DNA of 64,000 nucleotides from Sphingobacterium sp. R2 (GCF_040760075.1 NZ_CP142884.1:4526001-4590000); one strand, 5' to 3'; numbered from the stretch's first letter, positions 1 to 8,525 are shown. Notes: generated by a model not told the origin, from the sequence alone. A program made the numbers and translations.

Positions 1-612
1 GGTGCAAATTCTGCTCCAGCACTTACGTATGGATTTCCTGGCTATACCTGTATTAGTATAAACAACGAATTTTGTCACGGAGTACCGCATGCGGAAAGGA
101 TACTGCAAGAGGGTGATTTGATTAATATTGATGTATCTGCAGAGCTTGACGGCTATTGGGCTGATAATGGATGTTCCTTTATTATCGGAAAAGATATACA
201 TCAACATGAAAAATTAGTAACAGCGTCCAAAGAAATTCTTCAAAAGGCAATAAGTAACATTCGAGGCGGCGTAAAAATAGCAGACATTGGACATCTTATT
301 GAAAATGAAGCTAAAAAAAGAGGTTATAAAGTTATCAAAAATCTTGGTGGTCATGGTGTGGGAAAAAGTCTGCACGAAGAGCCTAATGAATTGCTGAATT
401 ATAAAAATCGCTTCGATCAACGCAGATTTCGTAAAAACACTGTGGTTGCTATTGAAACCTTTATCTCAACAGCTTCTACGTACGCGACTGAACTCAGTGA
501 CGGCTGGACAATGGTTGGCGATAAGGGCGGGTTCATGGCCCAGCATGAACACACGATTCTGATTACTGATGGCTCTCCTATTATATTAACTGCAGAAAAT
601 GCATTTTTTTAG
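1..612 (+). CDS. map: Type I methionine aminopeptidase, 5'-truncated by the window edge
   Basis: This enzyme removes the initiator methionine from nascent cytosolic proteins with a two-metal active site. The reading frame is open from base 1, so the N-terminus lies outside the window; the TTG at 118 is internal and not a start. The visible 203 residues carry the metal and substrate ligands in family order: His in FCHGVPH, the Asp pair in NIDVSAELDGYWADNG, His in GGHGVGKSLHEEP, Glu in AIETF and Glu in QHEHTI. The HGV/GGHGVG pattern marks a type I enzyme. It ends in TAG at 610-612. The operon context upstream is not visible. Identification is secure; whether it is the only methionine aminopeptidase of the cell cannot be told. 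Confidence 0.95.
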   Translation, partial: GANSAPALTYGFPGYTCISINNEFCHGVPHAERILQEGDLINIDVSAELDGYWADNGCSFIIGKDIHQHEKLVTASKEILQKAISNIRGGVKIADIGHLIENEAKKRGYKVIKNLGGHGVGKSLHEEPNELLNYKNRFDQRRFRKNTVVAIETFISTASTYATELSDGWTMVGDKGGFMAQHEHTILITDGSPIILTAENAFF

Positions 613-753
613 TGCTCAATAGCTAGATACTGTTAAACCATTTTAAATAATTTATTGAAAGCGACTAAAATGGCTCATTTCTTCTCACCAAGAATTTAGC
701 CTATCAATAGTTCATAGACACTCAGCAGAACCTGAGCGATTATAAAAAAATTA

Positions 754-779
754 GGGGCTTCTCGTATGAGAAAACCCCC
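754..779. terminator. Probable terminator hairpin after map
   Basis: GGGG-CTTCTC and GAGAA-AACCCC pair around a GTAT loop, with an A-rich flank on the left and a T-rich stretch (ATATATTTTTTA) on the right. It lies about 140 bases after the stop of the methionine aminopeptidase gene in a 521-base gap. A second, weaker hairpin (AAAAGTGAT-gaaa-ATCACTTTT, 877-898) followed by A/T runs lies in the same gap. I see no gene in the rest of 613-1133. Confidence 0.5.
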
Positions 780-1133
780 AAATAATATATTTTTTATGGC
801 TAAAATTATTAATAGCAAGTTCAACAATATCGTTTTAAGTGCTACTGTAGTAAAGATAGATTTTACTTTTCAAGAAAAAAGTGATGAAAATCACTTTTAA
901 AAAAATTTTTTATTTCCATTGTAAACATTCCACCTTTTGCTTTACTGAAGGGTAAAGAATATGTGGCCGGACATTCCTTCCGAAATCTCACGTAGTGGCA
1001 ATACTACTAACATGGAATCGACTACTCGCGGCATAAATGTTTTACAAAATTTGGCTTAAAAATTCAGCAACAAAAGCTAAATTCGCTACATATACTCATC
1101 GCATACAAATGAAAATTTGAAATTGGAGCTATC

Positions 1134-1919
1134 ATGACATTGAAAGAACTACAACACAGTAAAATATATGGTGCGAATAATGGTGGAACGCCATTAATTG
1201 TACTTCACGGTCTATTCGGAATGGCAGACAACTGGGGATCCTTTGGCCGTGGTTTCGGGGAGAAAAGACAGGTACATTTACTCGATCTACGTAACCATGG
1301 CCGTAGCTTTCACAGTGACAACATGTCAATAGAAGTGATGGTAGACGACCTTCTTACCTATATAGCGTCTATCGGAACTGATAAAATAGTACTTTTGGGG
1401 CACTCTTTGGGTGGAAAAGTGGCCATGCAATTTGCTATCGACCATTCAGAAAAAATTGAAAAACTGATTATCGCTGATATAGCACCCAAAGCTTATCCTC
1501 CACACCATGAAGATATCTTCGATGCATTGTCTGCTGTAGCTATCACGACGTTAGAAACCCGAAAAGATGTGCAAGATAAGATTGAGCAATATTTAAGTGA
1601 CCCTGGCGTTATCCAATTTTTATTAAAGAATGTATATATCAGAGAAGATCGAAAATTAGATTGGCGCTTTAACTTGGATGTTTTAAAAAATAAATATACT
1701 GAATTTATCACTGTAGCGATAAAATCAGGAATATATAACGGTGCCACTTTATTTTTGGCGGGCGAGAAATCAAGATATATATTACCGGAAGATAGGATAA
1801 AGATCAAGGAACAATTTCCAAATGCCGAATTTAAAACTATCCCTAATGCAGGTCACTGGGTTCAAGCCGAAAATCCAAAGGTATTTGACGCTTTTGTCGC
1901 CGAATTCTTAGATCAGTAA
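1134..1919 (+). CDS. ybfF: YbfF-like alpha/beta-hydrolase (esterase/thioesterase)
   Basis: This 261-aa cytosolic alpha/beta-hydrolase resembles the YbfF esterase group that acts on short and acyl-CoA-type esters. The oxyanion-hole motif LHGLFGMADNW is near residue 25, the strand/turn LDLRNHGRS near 55, and the nucleophile elbow GHSLGG near residue 90. The catalytic His is in NAGHWVQAENP near the C-terminus. The length is normal for the family. The ATG is preceded by a GGAG about eight bases upstream, which supports this start. It is apparently monocistronic and converges on the photolyase gene, sharing a bidirectional hairpin with it. The substrate cannot be told from sequence. Confidence 0.82.
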   Translation: MTLKELQHSKIYGANNGGTPLIVLHGLFGMADNWGSFGRGFGEKRQVHLLDLRNHGRSFHSDNMSIEVMVDDLLTYIASIGTDKIVLLGHSLGGKVAMQFAIDHSEKIEKLIIADIAPKAYPPHHEDIFDALSAVAITTLETRKDVQDKIEQYLSDPGVIQFLLKNVYIREDRKLDWRFNLDVLKNKYTEFITVAIKSGIYNGATLFLAGEKSRYILPEDRIKIKEQFPNAEFKTIPNAGHWVQAENPKVFDAFVAEFLDQ

Positions 1920-1925
1920 ATTCAT

Positions 1926-1995
1926 AAAAAGCCAATATCTATACCTATTCGCCAGTTAGTAAAACCTGTCGTGCTGGATAGACATTGGCATTTTT
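1926..1995. terminator. Bidirectional terminator between convergent hydrolase and photolyase genes
   Basis: AAAAAGCCAATATCTAT on the left pairs with ATAGACATTGGCATTTTT on the right with about two mismatches and a loop of about 31 bases. A-run and T-run flanks suit termination from both sides. It lies exactly between two convergent stop codons; the right arm touches the photolyase stop at 1994. Confidence 0.6.
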
Positions 1996-3292
1996 ATTTC
2001 AAAGCCTTTGAGTAGGTTTTTATCGCCCTATCGCGAGCCATTTTGTGATCTACCATAGGCTGACAATAATCTGCAGTACCTAACTCAGGCACCCATTTTT
2101 TTATATATTCGTGATTTTTATCAAACCTATCCGCTTGGAGAGCCGGATTGAAAACCCGAAAATAGGGTGCAGCGTCACAGCCACTCCCGGCGGCCCACTG
2201 CCAGTTGCCATTGTTGGCAGACAAGTCATAGTCATTTAACTTTTGAGCGAAGTAAGCCTCCCCCCACCTCCAGTCGATCAACAAATGCTTGCAAAGAAAA
2301 CTTGCCACCACCATCCGTACACGATTGTGCATATAGCCTGAAGTATTCAATTGTCGCATGCCTGCATCGACCATGGGATATCCGGTTTCTCCATTGCACC
2401 ATTGCAAAAATTCCTTTTCATTATTCCGCCATGGTATAGCGTCGTATTGCTTTCTAAAGGATTCGGTAACGACATGGGGATAGTGATAAAGTATTTGCAT
2501 AAAAAATTCGCGCCAGATCAATTCAGATAACCATGTTGCATTATGTTTTAATGCAAATGCAACACATTTACGAACACTGATGGTTCCAAAACGAAGTGCT
2601 ATCCCCAATTTGGTGGTACCCTTTAAAGCTGGATAATCGCGAGTTTCATCGTAGTGATCTATGATACTGGCATCGAGATGCGGTTCTTCAAAAATGAGGT
2701 CTGTTTCTAAAAAACCCATTTGTTTTAACGGAATGATTTGCTGCTGTTTTTGCTGAAAGAAGAATTCAGTTCCATAAGTATAGGAACGATAATCATCGGA
2801 GCGCAGTTTCTCCCGCCATTTTTTTGCATACGGTGTATACACTGTATATGGCGTTCCATCATTCTTTAAAATGTCTCCCTTATCGAAAATTACCTGATCT
2901 TTTATAGCTTTGAAAGGAATCTCAATCGATTTGCAAAATTCGAAAATTTCCTTATCCCTACGAATTGCCTTCGGCTCATAATCTCGATTACAATAAACTC
3001 CCTGGACATCAAATTTTTCAGCCAGTTCTCTAAAAATATCGATAGGTTTACCATAAAATGTATTCAAAGAGGCTCCACTTTTTTGCAGTAAAGCATTGAT
3101 ATGCGTTAGTGCTTGATGAATGTAATGAAGCCTGCGGTCGCTTTTGTCTTCCAATTGCTCCAAAATATCCTCATCAAATATGAATATGGGCAATACAGGG
3201 AATCCAATCGTCAGCGCGCGAGCAAGCCCGCTATTATCGTCCAAGCGTAAGTCGCGTCGAAACCAAAAAATAGTAACTTTATTTTTTTCCAT
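1994..3292 (-). CDS. phrB: Deoxyribodipyrimidine photolyase / cryptochrome family
   Basis: This 432-aa flavoprotein belongs to the light-driven DNA repair family. The N-terminal photolyase domain starts with TIFWFRRDLRLDDNSG, the classical antenna-domain opening. The C-terminal FAD-binding half holds LIWREFFMQ, TGYPMVDAGMRQL, MHNRVRM, DWRWGEAYFAQKLNDYD and NGNWQWAAGSGCDAAPYFRVFNP, including the Trp/Asn/Asp pattern of class I CPD photolyases. An upstream in-frame ATG at 3349 would add 19 residues. I chose 3292 because MEKNKVTIFWFRRDLR matches the usual start. The gene appears monocistronic. Class I CPD photolyase is most likely, but a cryptochrome-like photoreceptor cannot be excluded from sequence alone. 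Confidence 0.92.
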   Translation of the reverse strand: MEKNKVTIFWFRRDLRLDDNSGLARALTIGFPVLPIFIFDEDILEQLEDKSDRRLHYIHQALTHINALLQKSGASLNTFYGKPIDIFRELAEKFDVQGVYCNRDYEPKAIRRDKEIFEFCKSIEIPFKAIKDQVIFDKGDILKNDGTPYTVYTPYAKKWREKLRSDDYRSYTYGTEFFFQQKQQQIIPLKQMGFLETDLIFEEPHLDASIIDHYDETRDYPALKGTTKLGIALRFGTISVRKCVAFALKHNATWLSELIWREFFMQILYHYPHVVTESFRKQYDAIPWRNNEKEFLQWCNGETGYPMVDAGMRQLNTSGYMHNRVRMVVASFLCKHLLIDWRWGEAYFAQKLNDYDLSANNGNWQWAAGSGCDAAPYFRVFNPALQADRFDKNHEYIKKWVPELGTADYCQPMVDHKMARDRAIKTYSKALK

Positions 3293-3412
3293 AAAATGAC
3301 GGATGTTCCATTCCCTAAGCATAGCGAACAACTGTTCGGTACTAGACAAACTAAACCATCAGGAGTATTAAATATTATGCCTGATGGTTCAGCGTTGAAA
3401 AATTGTATTGGA

Positions 3413-4468
3413 TTAGTTTTTCAGACTTGCCATATCGATAACAAACCTATATTTAACATCACTTTTCAGTAACCTGTCGTAGGCGTGATTAATATCCTGA
3501 ATTTTAATGAGCTCAATATCAGATATAATATTGTGTTGACCACAAAAATCAAGCATCTCCTGCGTTTCTGCAATTCCACCGATCATCGACCCTGAAAAGC
3601 TCTTACGCGCTGGAATCAGACTAAAAGGAGTGACGGGTAATGGATGTTCTGGAGCACCAACAAGCGTCAGTGAACCATCCCGCTTCAATAAACTTAAATA
3701 GGCATTGATGTCATGCTGTGCCGAAACGCAGTCTAAAATGAAATGTAATGTTCCCGTATGCTCTTTCATTTGTTGTGCATCGGTTGATAAGATAACTTCA
3801 TCAGCACCTAAACGTTTGGCATCGTCGACTTTCGAAGCAGAAGTTGTAATCACAACCACCTGAGCTCCCATCGCTTTCGCTATTTTAACCCCCATATGTC
3901 CCAAACCGCCAATACCAACTATACCAACTTTTTTTCCCGGTCCCACATTCCAATGTCTCAACGGGGAATAGGTAGTAATTCCGGCACACAATAAAGGAGC
4001 TGTTGCTGCGAGATCCAAATTTGCAGGGATATGGAGCACAAAATCCTCATCCACCACAATGCGTTCGGAATAACCACCAAAAGTCTGTTTATTGAGGTGT
4101 TTATCGTGTCCATTGTATGTTTGGATATTCCCATTTTCACAATATTGTTCCAGCCCTTCTTTGCAACTTTCACATTCTCGACAACTATCTACCATACAAC
4201 CTACGCCAGCTAGATCACCGACTTTAAACTTGGTTACAGCATCCCCAACTTTAGTAATTCGTCCTACAATTTCATGGCCGGGTACATTTGGGTAAACGGT
4301 CCAGCCCCACTCGTTTCGCGCTGTATGTAAGTCAGAATGACAAACACCACAAAATAAGATATCAATCTCGACATCTTTTCCACTGGCTTCACGCCGTTCG
4401 ATAGCCATCTGTTGCAGTTCGGCAGCTGGTGCGCTTGTGCCAAACGCCTTTATTGAAAATGTACTCAT
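3413..4468 (-). CDS. Zinc-dependent NAD(P)-alcohol dehydrogenase (YahK/CAD-like MDR)
   Basis: This 351-aa medium-chain dehydrogenase probably reduces aldehydes with NADPH, as E. coli YahK does. The catalytic zinc ligands are Cys in FCGVCHSDLH and His in GHEIVG. The structural zinc loop shows four cysteines in CMVDSCRECESCKEGLEQYC. The Rossmann dinucleotide motif is GIGGLGHMGVKIAKAMG. The open frame extends upstream to 4555, but MSTFSIKAFG at 4468 is the conventional start and the extra 29 residues are unlike the family. No partner gene adjoins it; the nearest minus-strand genes are 240 bases upstream. The physiological aldehyde is not predictable. Confidence 0.9.
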   Translation of the reverse strand: MSTFSIKAFGTSAPAAELQQMAIERREASGKDVEIDILFCGVCHSDLHTARNEWGWTVYPNVPGHEIVGRITKVGDAVTKFKVGDLAGVGCMVDSCRECESCKEGLEQYCENGNIQTYNGHDKHLNKQTFGGYSERIVVDEDFVLHIPANLDLAATAPLLCAGITTYSPLRHWNVGPGKKVGIVGIGGLGHMGVKIAKAMGAQVVVITTSASKVDDAKRLGADEVILSTDAQQMKEHTGTLHFILDCVSAQHDINAYLSLLKRDGSLTLVGAPEHPLPVTPFSLIPARKSFSGSMIGGIAETQEMLDFCGQHNIISDIELIKIQDINHAYDRLLKSDVKYRFVIDMASLKN

Positions 4469-4711
4469 ACTTGATAAAATCGTTCTATAATTTTTGAATA
4501 AATGACTAAAATCCCCTATATCGCCTAAATCCATCCACGCGATAAAAATAACCATTGGACGTGAAAAATGTTTTGCAGGAATTATTTTAAAAGTAAAAAG
4601 TAACTTTTAAATTAGCATGATTAGAAGTCTTAAATCGAGGTTTCTTTACAACTCATTAGATACTGGGCTAAACAGCACTATAAATTCGAAAAGCGTTATA
4701 AACCGGATGCG

Positions 4712-4942
4712 CTAATCAGTGTCCTCAACTTGTACAAACTGCATTGCCAAACCTTGTTTCTGACATATAGTTAAAATAGAGAATTCCAATCGACTACTTA
4801 TTCGAAGGACAAGCAAAAATTGGTTGTCATCCAACATGAGATCAATATTTTTTATCTCAGGAAAACGCTGATAGAGAAAATTATAAATCTCGCTAGCTCT
4901 CCATTTTAGCTTGCGGGACAACGAATAAACTACTTTATACAT
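4712..4942 (-). CDS. Hypothetical small protein (76 aa), second gene of a pair
   Basis: This is an unrecognised 76-aa cytosolic protein without a signal peptide or membrane segment. It has a basic N-terminal third (LSRKLKWRASEIYNFLYQRFPE) and a beta-like centre (FLLVLRISSRLEFSILTI). The ATG lies seven bases after the stop of the 97-aa gene, so the two are almost certainly co-transcribed and translationally coupled. A neighbouring TetR gene and a shared operator-like half-site upstream of the pair suggest joint control. No function is claimed. Confidence 0.55.
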   Translation of the reverse strand: MYKVVYSLSRKLKWRASEIYNFLYQRFPEIKNIDLMLDDNQFLLVLRISSRLEFSILTICQKQGLAMQFVQVEDTD

Positions 4943-4949
4943 ATTTAGA

Positions 4950-5243
4950 TTATTTCAAAATTTTAACGGCAATTTGTTGTAGCTGATTGTTCAAAAGGTG
5001 CATCTGCTTTAGTTCTTCAATGTCACGGGCTAGTCGAACTTTTTTATTTTCATTTTCCAGCGCAAGAGCGAGCCCATCCAACCGCTCTACATCATTGTTG
5101 ATTAATAAATAACAATCTATATCTGGATCCAACAATCCTGTAATCTCAGTACGGCCGGGTTGCTCTGTCTCCACCATAATTAAAATACACCTTTCTGATG
5201 CAACGCTCTTTACCAACTCGCCCACTTTCGCATTTAATTCCAT
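4950..5243 (-). CDS. Hypothetical small protein (97 aa), first gene of a pair
   Basis: This is an unrecognised soluble protein of 97 residues. A hydrophobic strand (CILIMVET), a strand/turn LLDPDIDCYLLIND and a charged, probably helical C-terminal half (RLARDIEELKQMHLLNNQLQQIAVKILK) suggest a small alpha/beta fold. A purine-rich GGGGAAAA lies upstream of the ATG. The 140-base gap to the TetR gene contains an inverted repeat that shares ATGTCGAA with the operator of the TetR gene. The pair (this gene and the 76-aa gene) may therefore be the regulated target. No function is claimed. Confidence 0.6.
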   Translation of the reverse strand: MELNAKVGELVKSVASERCILIMVETEQPGRTEITGLLDPDIDCYLLINNDVERLDGLALALENENKKVRLARDIEELKQMHLLNNQLQQIAVKILK

Positions 5244-5293
5244 AGCATTTTCCCCATCTATGTTTTTATTAAAACAGTTTAAAAATCAATATA

Positions 5294-5317
5294 GACATAT
5301 TTTGTATTTATGTCGAA
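5294..5317 (-). promoter_or_regulatory. Putative second TetR operator, upstream of the small-gene pair
   Basis: GACATA (5294-5299), nine bases, then TATGTC (5309-5314) form an inverted repeat, and the right half extends to ATGTCGAA (5310-5317). The same ATGTCGAA octamer forms the right half of the palindrome in front of the TetR gene (5993-6000). The site lies about 50-75 bases upstream of the 97-aa gene. The shared half-site is seen; the binding is inference. Confidence 0.4.
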
Positions 5318-5383
5318 TTTGAATACAAAAAAAACAGTACCTATATTCCTTACTATCCAAAAATTTTCCATACGATACAATCA

Positions 5384-5971
5384 TTAGCGAAGGCCTTTGA
5401 CGCAGATGCTTATCAGCCAGGAAAGTCTAGCTTCAAAATCTGGAAAACGGTCAAAGAGTAAAACTTCCTGTTCAAAACAACGCGATGTGGTCACTAACAT
5501 TTCCGATAAGAATAAGATGTCTTGTTCACCAAGCGGCTGAATTTCTTCTTTCTTAATGGCTAATTCAATCATTTTACGGATCAGCTTGATTTCATCATCC
5601 AACATGTAACGCGTTTTTGAAACCATCAAAGCTGGATCTGACTTCATGTCTTCAAATGCGAGATGAAAACGCTTAGTGATTAAGTTAATTTGGCGCAATT
5701 TTGCCTGTAAAAAACCAACTAGGTTATCTTCCAATGAAGCGTTTCTATGGTATGTTTGACTCGCAACCTGAAATACCTGTTGACACAAATACTCGGCAAT
5801 TGCATCGAACACGTCCATTTTACTGGTAAAATAATAATACAAAGTGCTCCGCCCCTTTCCACAAGCTTTTGAAATATCCTGCATAGAAACTCTTGCAAAT
5901 CCATATGTTTCAAACACTTTCATGGAAGATAGGATAATTTCTTCTCTAATATTTTCCTGTTGACCTGTCAT
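5384..5971 (-). CDS. TetR/AcrR family transcriptional regulator
   Basis: This 195-aa regulator has the N-terminal TetR helix-turn-helix: IREEIILSSMKVFETYGFARVSMQDISKACGKGRSTLYYYFTSK is the standard pattern through the recognition helix. The remaining helical domain binds an unknown ligand. The frame extends six codons upstream, but MTGQQENIREEII at 5971 is favoured because a TAnnTTTG -7 box (TATGTTTG, complement of 5979-5986) would place the transcript start almost on this ATG. That box lies inside a palindrome (5974-6000), so autorepression is likely. The two small genes downstream carry a related half-site and are its best candidate targets. Confidence 0.88.
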   Translation of the reverse strand: MTGQQENIREEIILSSMKVFETYGFARVSMQDISKACGKGRSTLYYYFTSKMDVFDAIAEYLCQQVFQVASQTYHRNASLEDNLVGFLQAKLRQINLITKRFHLAFEDMKSDPALMVSKTRYMLDDEIKLIRKMIELAIKKEEIQPLGEQDILFLSEMLVTTSRCFEQEVLLFDRFPDFEARLSWLISICVKGLR

Positions 5972-5973
5972 TG

Positions 5974-6000
5974 TTCGACAAACATACAAAAAATGTCGAA
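5974..6000 (-). promoter_or_regulatory. Operator and -7 box of the TetR gene
   Basis: TTCGACA, 13 bases, TGTCGAA is a perfect inverted repeat directly upstream of the TetR ATG at 5971. A Bacteroidota -7 element TATGTTTG (minus strand, 5979-5986) sits within it. A bound repressor would cover the promoter, and the transcript would have almost no leader. Confidence 0.6.
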
Positions 6001-6158
6001 AAAAAACTATATCTGGTATTTTTTTATTATTACTACTGATTTCCTATAAACGGTACATTTTTTCTTTACAGTCAGTGTGCTTTGGCGAATTGGGAAACCA
6101 AAATAGTTTTAAATCGGGTGGATTTATCAAAAGGCTGCCTATCTAACCTTTTATACGT

Positions 6159-6947
6159 CTATTCATTGACATTTGGAATATAATCCGGTAGATAAACGTT
6201 TTTCCTTCTCATCGTTTGGATATACTTTTTACCGTATATCTCCAAGCGGATATCGACAATTTCAGTGATCGCAGGTTCATTGTCTTTATCTTCTCCGAAT
6301 GAGAAAATCTGTTCTTCCCGTCTATTTTTTTTAAGTAAAAAATAATAAAAATCTTCACTTTCCCAACCTTCTATACTGCCCCCGGCATCATTCTGAAGCT
6401 TTAGTCTTTTGTATCTTTTTTGTAAATAGCGGTAAATTTTATTAAAATCATCTTTATTTTTTAAGCTCTTCATCGCATTTAGGTAAGCAAATTTACCACT
6501 GTTATCTTCCGCCATCGTTAGGGCAGGAAATGATACTCCGTTTAAGAGTGCTATGGTATCTTTTTCTTCATTGTAAGAAACAGTGGTATAACGATACCCA
6601 AAATTTTTGACTGGCTTTAACTTCCGTGTTCCCCAAGCTGCGGTAGACTCGATATAAAATAACGTAGGCAGACTCCCTTCTGAATTAAAAATAGCAAGCG
6701 TATCCTTTTTAAATATGGCGGTTTCAAAGACTTCTTTCAACTCTTTCTTATCCATACTTTTAACGTCCGCATGCAGCAACTCTTCGCTCCTCTTTATTTT
6801 GGGGCCATAAAATTTGGATGCATTAAAGTTTCTATCCAATTTTTCAAGTATCACCCGATCCGGATTTTGCGATTGACAGGAATACAGCACACCAGATAAA
6901 ACGATCAGACAACATACACTATAATATAAAAAATGAAACGGCTTCAT
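6159..6947 (-). CDS. Hypothetical lipoprotein
   Basis: This 262-aa protein has a lipoprotein signal: MKPFHF, a hydrophobic stretch, then the lipobox GVLYSC with the acceptor Cys near residue 24. The mature part is rich in Lys, Asp and aromatic residues, with no recognised domain. Features such as LPTLFYIESTAAW, FGYRYTTVSYNEEKDTIALL and YFLLKKNRREEQIFSF suggest a beta-rich envelope protein. An ATG four codons upstream (6959) is also possible. It stands alone, and the preceding intergenic gap gives no clue to its role. Confidence 0.6.
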   Translation of the reverse strand: MKPFHFLYYSVCCLIVLSGVLYSCQSQNPDRVILEKLDRNFNASKFYGPKIKRSEELLHADVKSMDKKELKEVFETAIFKKDTLAIFNSEGSLPTLFYIESTAAWGTRKLKPVKNFGYRYTTVSYNEEKDTIALLNGVSFPALTMAEDNSGKFAYLNAMKSLKNKDDFNKIYRYLQKRYKRLKLQNDAGGSIEGWESEDFYYFLLKKNRREEQIFSFGEDKDNEPAITEIVDIRLEIYGKKYIQTMRRKNVYLPDYIPNVNE

Positions 6948-7172
6948 CGAAATTGTCATTCAAATTATTTTTGGGTTATGATCTTTACTGCGACGTAAAG
7001 ATCTTCAAACTAAAATAAATTTGTATTCATTTGCAAATGAAATTATGCAGGATTAACACCTTTTGACTTTTAGCAGTGCAGCGAAATCCAAAAGTACATC
7101 GTCGTACATCGTTCCCGTTGGGTCCAAGTTGAGTCGACCAGATATGGTCTGTCCGCCCCTGTTTAAACAAAT

Positions 7173-7214
7173 AAAGGTTACTAAAATCAGAAAAATTTGA
7201 TTTTAGTAACCTTT
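7173..7214. terminator. 17-bp hairpin downstream of the 71-aa gene
   Basis: AAAGGTTACTAAAATCA (7173-7189) pairs perfectly with TGATTTTAGTAACCTTT (7198-7214) across an eight-base loop. It lies 33 bases after the stop of the minus-strand 71-aa gene and probably ends its transcript. The rest of 6948-7247 shows no gene. Confidence 0.65.
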
Positions 7215-7247
7215 TACTTTGAATTACTTGTTCCTATAATTTTATAA

Positions 7248-7463
7248 TCAATCATTGAGTAACAACTGATCGATATATTCCCTGATCTCTTGGGGTAACA
7301 TCAGATAAACCGAGGTTTTCAGATTTGCTTTACTTGGTTCACCATCGATGAAAATATTCTTAAATCCTTCATTGAGCCATTTCCCCTCATCTTCTAGATA
7401 TCCATGATATTTGCTATTTAAGTTCTCAATAATATTATTATCGTTTCCCATGCTTTCCGTCAT
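7248..7463 (-). CDS. Hypothetical acidic protein (71 aa)
   Basis: This is a small unrecognised soluble protein with no signal sequence. It is Asn/Glu rich at the N-terminus (GNDNNIIENLNSKYHGYLEDEGKWLNEGFKN) and ends in a probable amphipathic helix (LPQEIREYIDQLLLND). It is followed by a strong hairpin terminator, which supports its being a real transcription unit. An internal ATG four codons in (MGNDNN) is an equally good start. Its length and isolation leave room for its being a remnant of a longer gene. Confidence 0.45.
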   Translation of the reverse strand: MTESMGNDNNIIENLNSKYHGYLEDEGKWLNEGFKNIFIDGEPSKANLKTSVYLMLPQEIREYIDQLLLND

Positions 7464-7618
7464 TTATTATATGTAATCTGCATCTGAAATATTCGACAGG
7501 GAGACATCAACTTTGGTGCCACTCCTCCTTAAAATTTTTAAATTTAGCTATCCAATAGCACATTTAAAGTTTTCTTAATATTTACATATGCTAATAGAAC
7601 AAAACCACTAATAACTAT

Positions 7619-7650
7619 ATATCAACACATTACGATATCAACACATTACG
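7619..7650 (+). repeat. Exact tandem duplication of 16 bp
   Basis: ATATCAACACATTACG occurs twice head to tail, about 100 bases upstream of the YqaE/Pmp3 gene. Two copies could be a chance duplication or a pair of regulator half-sites. Nothing else is recognisable in 7464-7730. Confidence 0.6.
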
Positions 7651-7730
7651 ACCCTAAAAAAACTAGCTATATTGCTTAAGTCGATATTATTCGCAATTTT
7701 TAGTATCGAATACCGTAATTTTGTATTTGA

Positions 7731-7952
7731 ATGTTTTTCAAACCTTTTACTTATGATATTAATAGCAGTTTTATTTCCTTGGTTATCGTTTTTTTACGTG
7801 GTAAAATTCTAAGTGGTCTTCTCTGTTTGATCCTTCAGATAACTATACTCGGTTGGATACCCGCAGCCATATGGGCGGTTGCGTCTCGTGTTGACGGGAA
7901 AAACAAACAGCGCATGCGCAAATTGGAACGCAATATCCGTAATTACCGATAA
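7731..7952 (+). pseudogene. YqaE/Pmp3-family membrane protein gene with a frameshift in a T run
   Basis: YqaE/Pmp3 proteins are tiny two-helix membrane proteins linked to salt and membrane-potential stress. The C-terminal part is clear in the frame ending at 7952: LRGKILSGLLCLILQ, then GWIPAAIWAVASRVDG and a basic tail. The N-terminal hallmark is in another frame, starting at ATG 7753: MILIAVLFPWLSFF. The two join if the run of seven T (7779-7785) had eight. As read, only a 73-aa chimera from ATG 7731 would be made, with a foreign N-terminus lacking the FPWLSFF segment. Either the gene is broken, the run is a sequencing error, or ribosome slippage is used. Confidence 0.65.
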
Positions 7953-7986
7953 AACATCAGGGCTCCGTTATTCGGTAAGCCGAGCA

Positions 7987-8525
7987 TCATTTAGATTCCA
8001 AAAATTGTTGTACTTGTTTTAATGTAAAATCAATCAGTGGTCGTTGACACCGCCATTAAAATCAGTCATCATATAGTTCCCATGATTAGCTGGTAAAATA
8101 AGCAGTCGCGCATGCGGAATCCGCTGAAGCCCCTCTCTTTTTGTATTTCCGGATGCTGCTATCAGCTTTTCGAACTTGTATGGGTACATCGTCACAAATT
8201 TCAAACGGGTTGTCGCTCCATTGCTAAAACCAAAAAACGAAGCTTTGCCGATGGAAAGAAAATCTAGAACGGCCAAAACATCTTTGGCATCCTGCTCGAA
8301 TGTTTCAGCTGAGGATCGATGATCGGATCTTCCATGATTTTATAGATCTATCAAAATCAACTGATACTGATCATGCAACCTTTTTACAGTCTCCTTAAAA
8401 TCCGAAAGACCGGAGGATCCACCACCATGAATCAGTACGAGAGGTTTTCCTGTGCCAAATATCTCGTAGTAAAGTTTTATCCCTTTAGCAGGTGCATAAG
8501 CGCTTTTCGATTCTATTTCACGCAT
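7987..8525 (-). pseudogene. Degraded alpha/beta-hydrolase gene
   Basis: The 5' end is intact (MREIESKSAYAPAKGIKLYYEI, oxyanion motif LIHGGGSSG). After LILIDL a TAA interrupts the frame, and the same frame continues NHGRSDHRSSAETFEQDAK, i.e. the expected hydrolase sequence. The nucleophile elbow is present as GFSNGATT. After SGNTKREG the sequence jumps to RIPHARLLILPANHGNY, so roughly 90 residues of cap domain and the acid-residue region seem to be missing. A one-base loss near 8043 then separates NGGVNDH from the expected end PLIDFTLKQVQQFLES. Three independent lesions make this a pseudogene rather than a sequencing artefact. Confidence 0.85.

Noticed and set aside
1132-1329. Reverse-strand frames inside the hydrolase, kdp and RND genes
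   Set aside because: They lie opposite well-supported genes, have no family sequence and are expected by chance.
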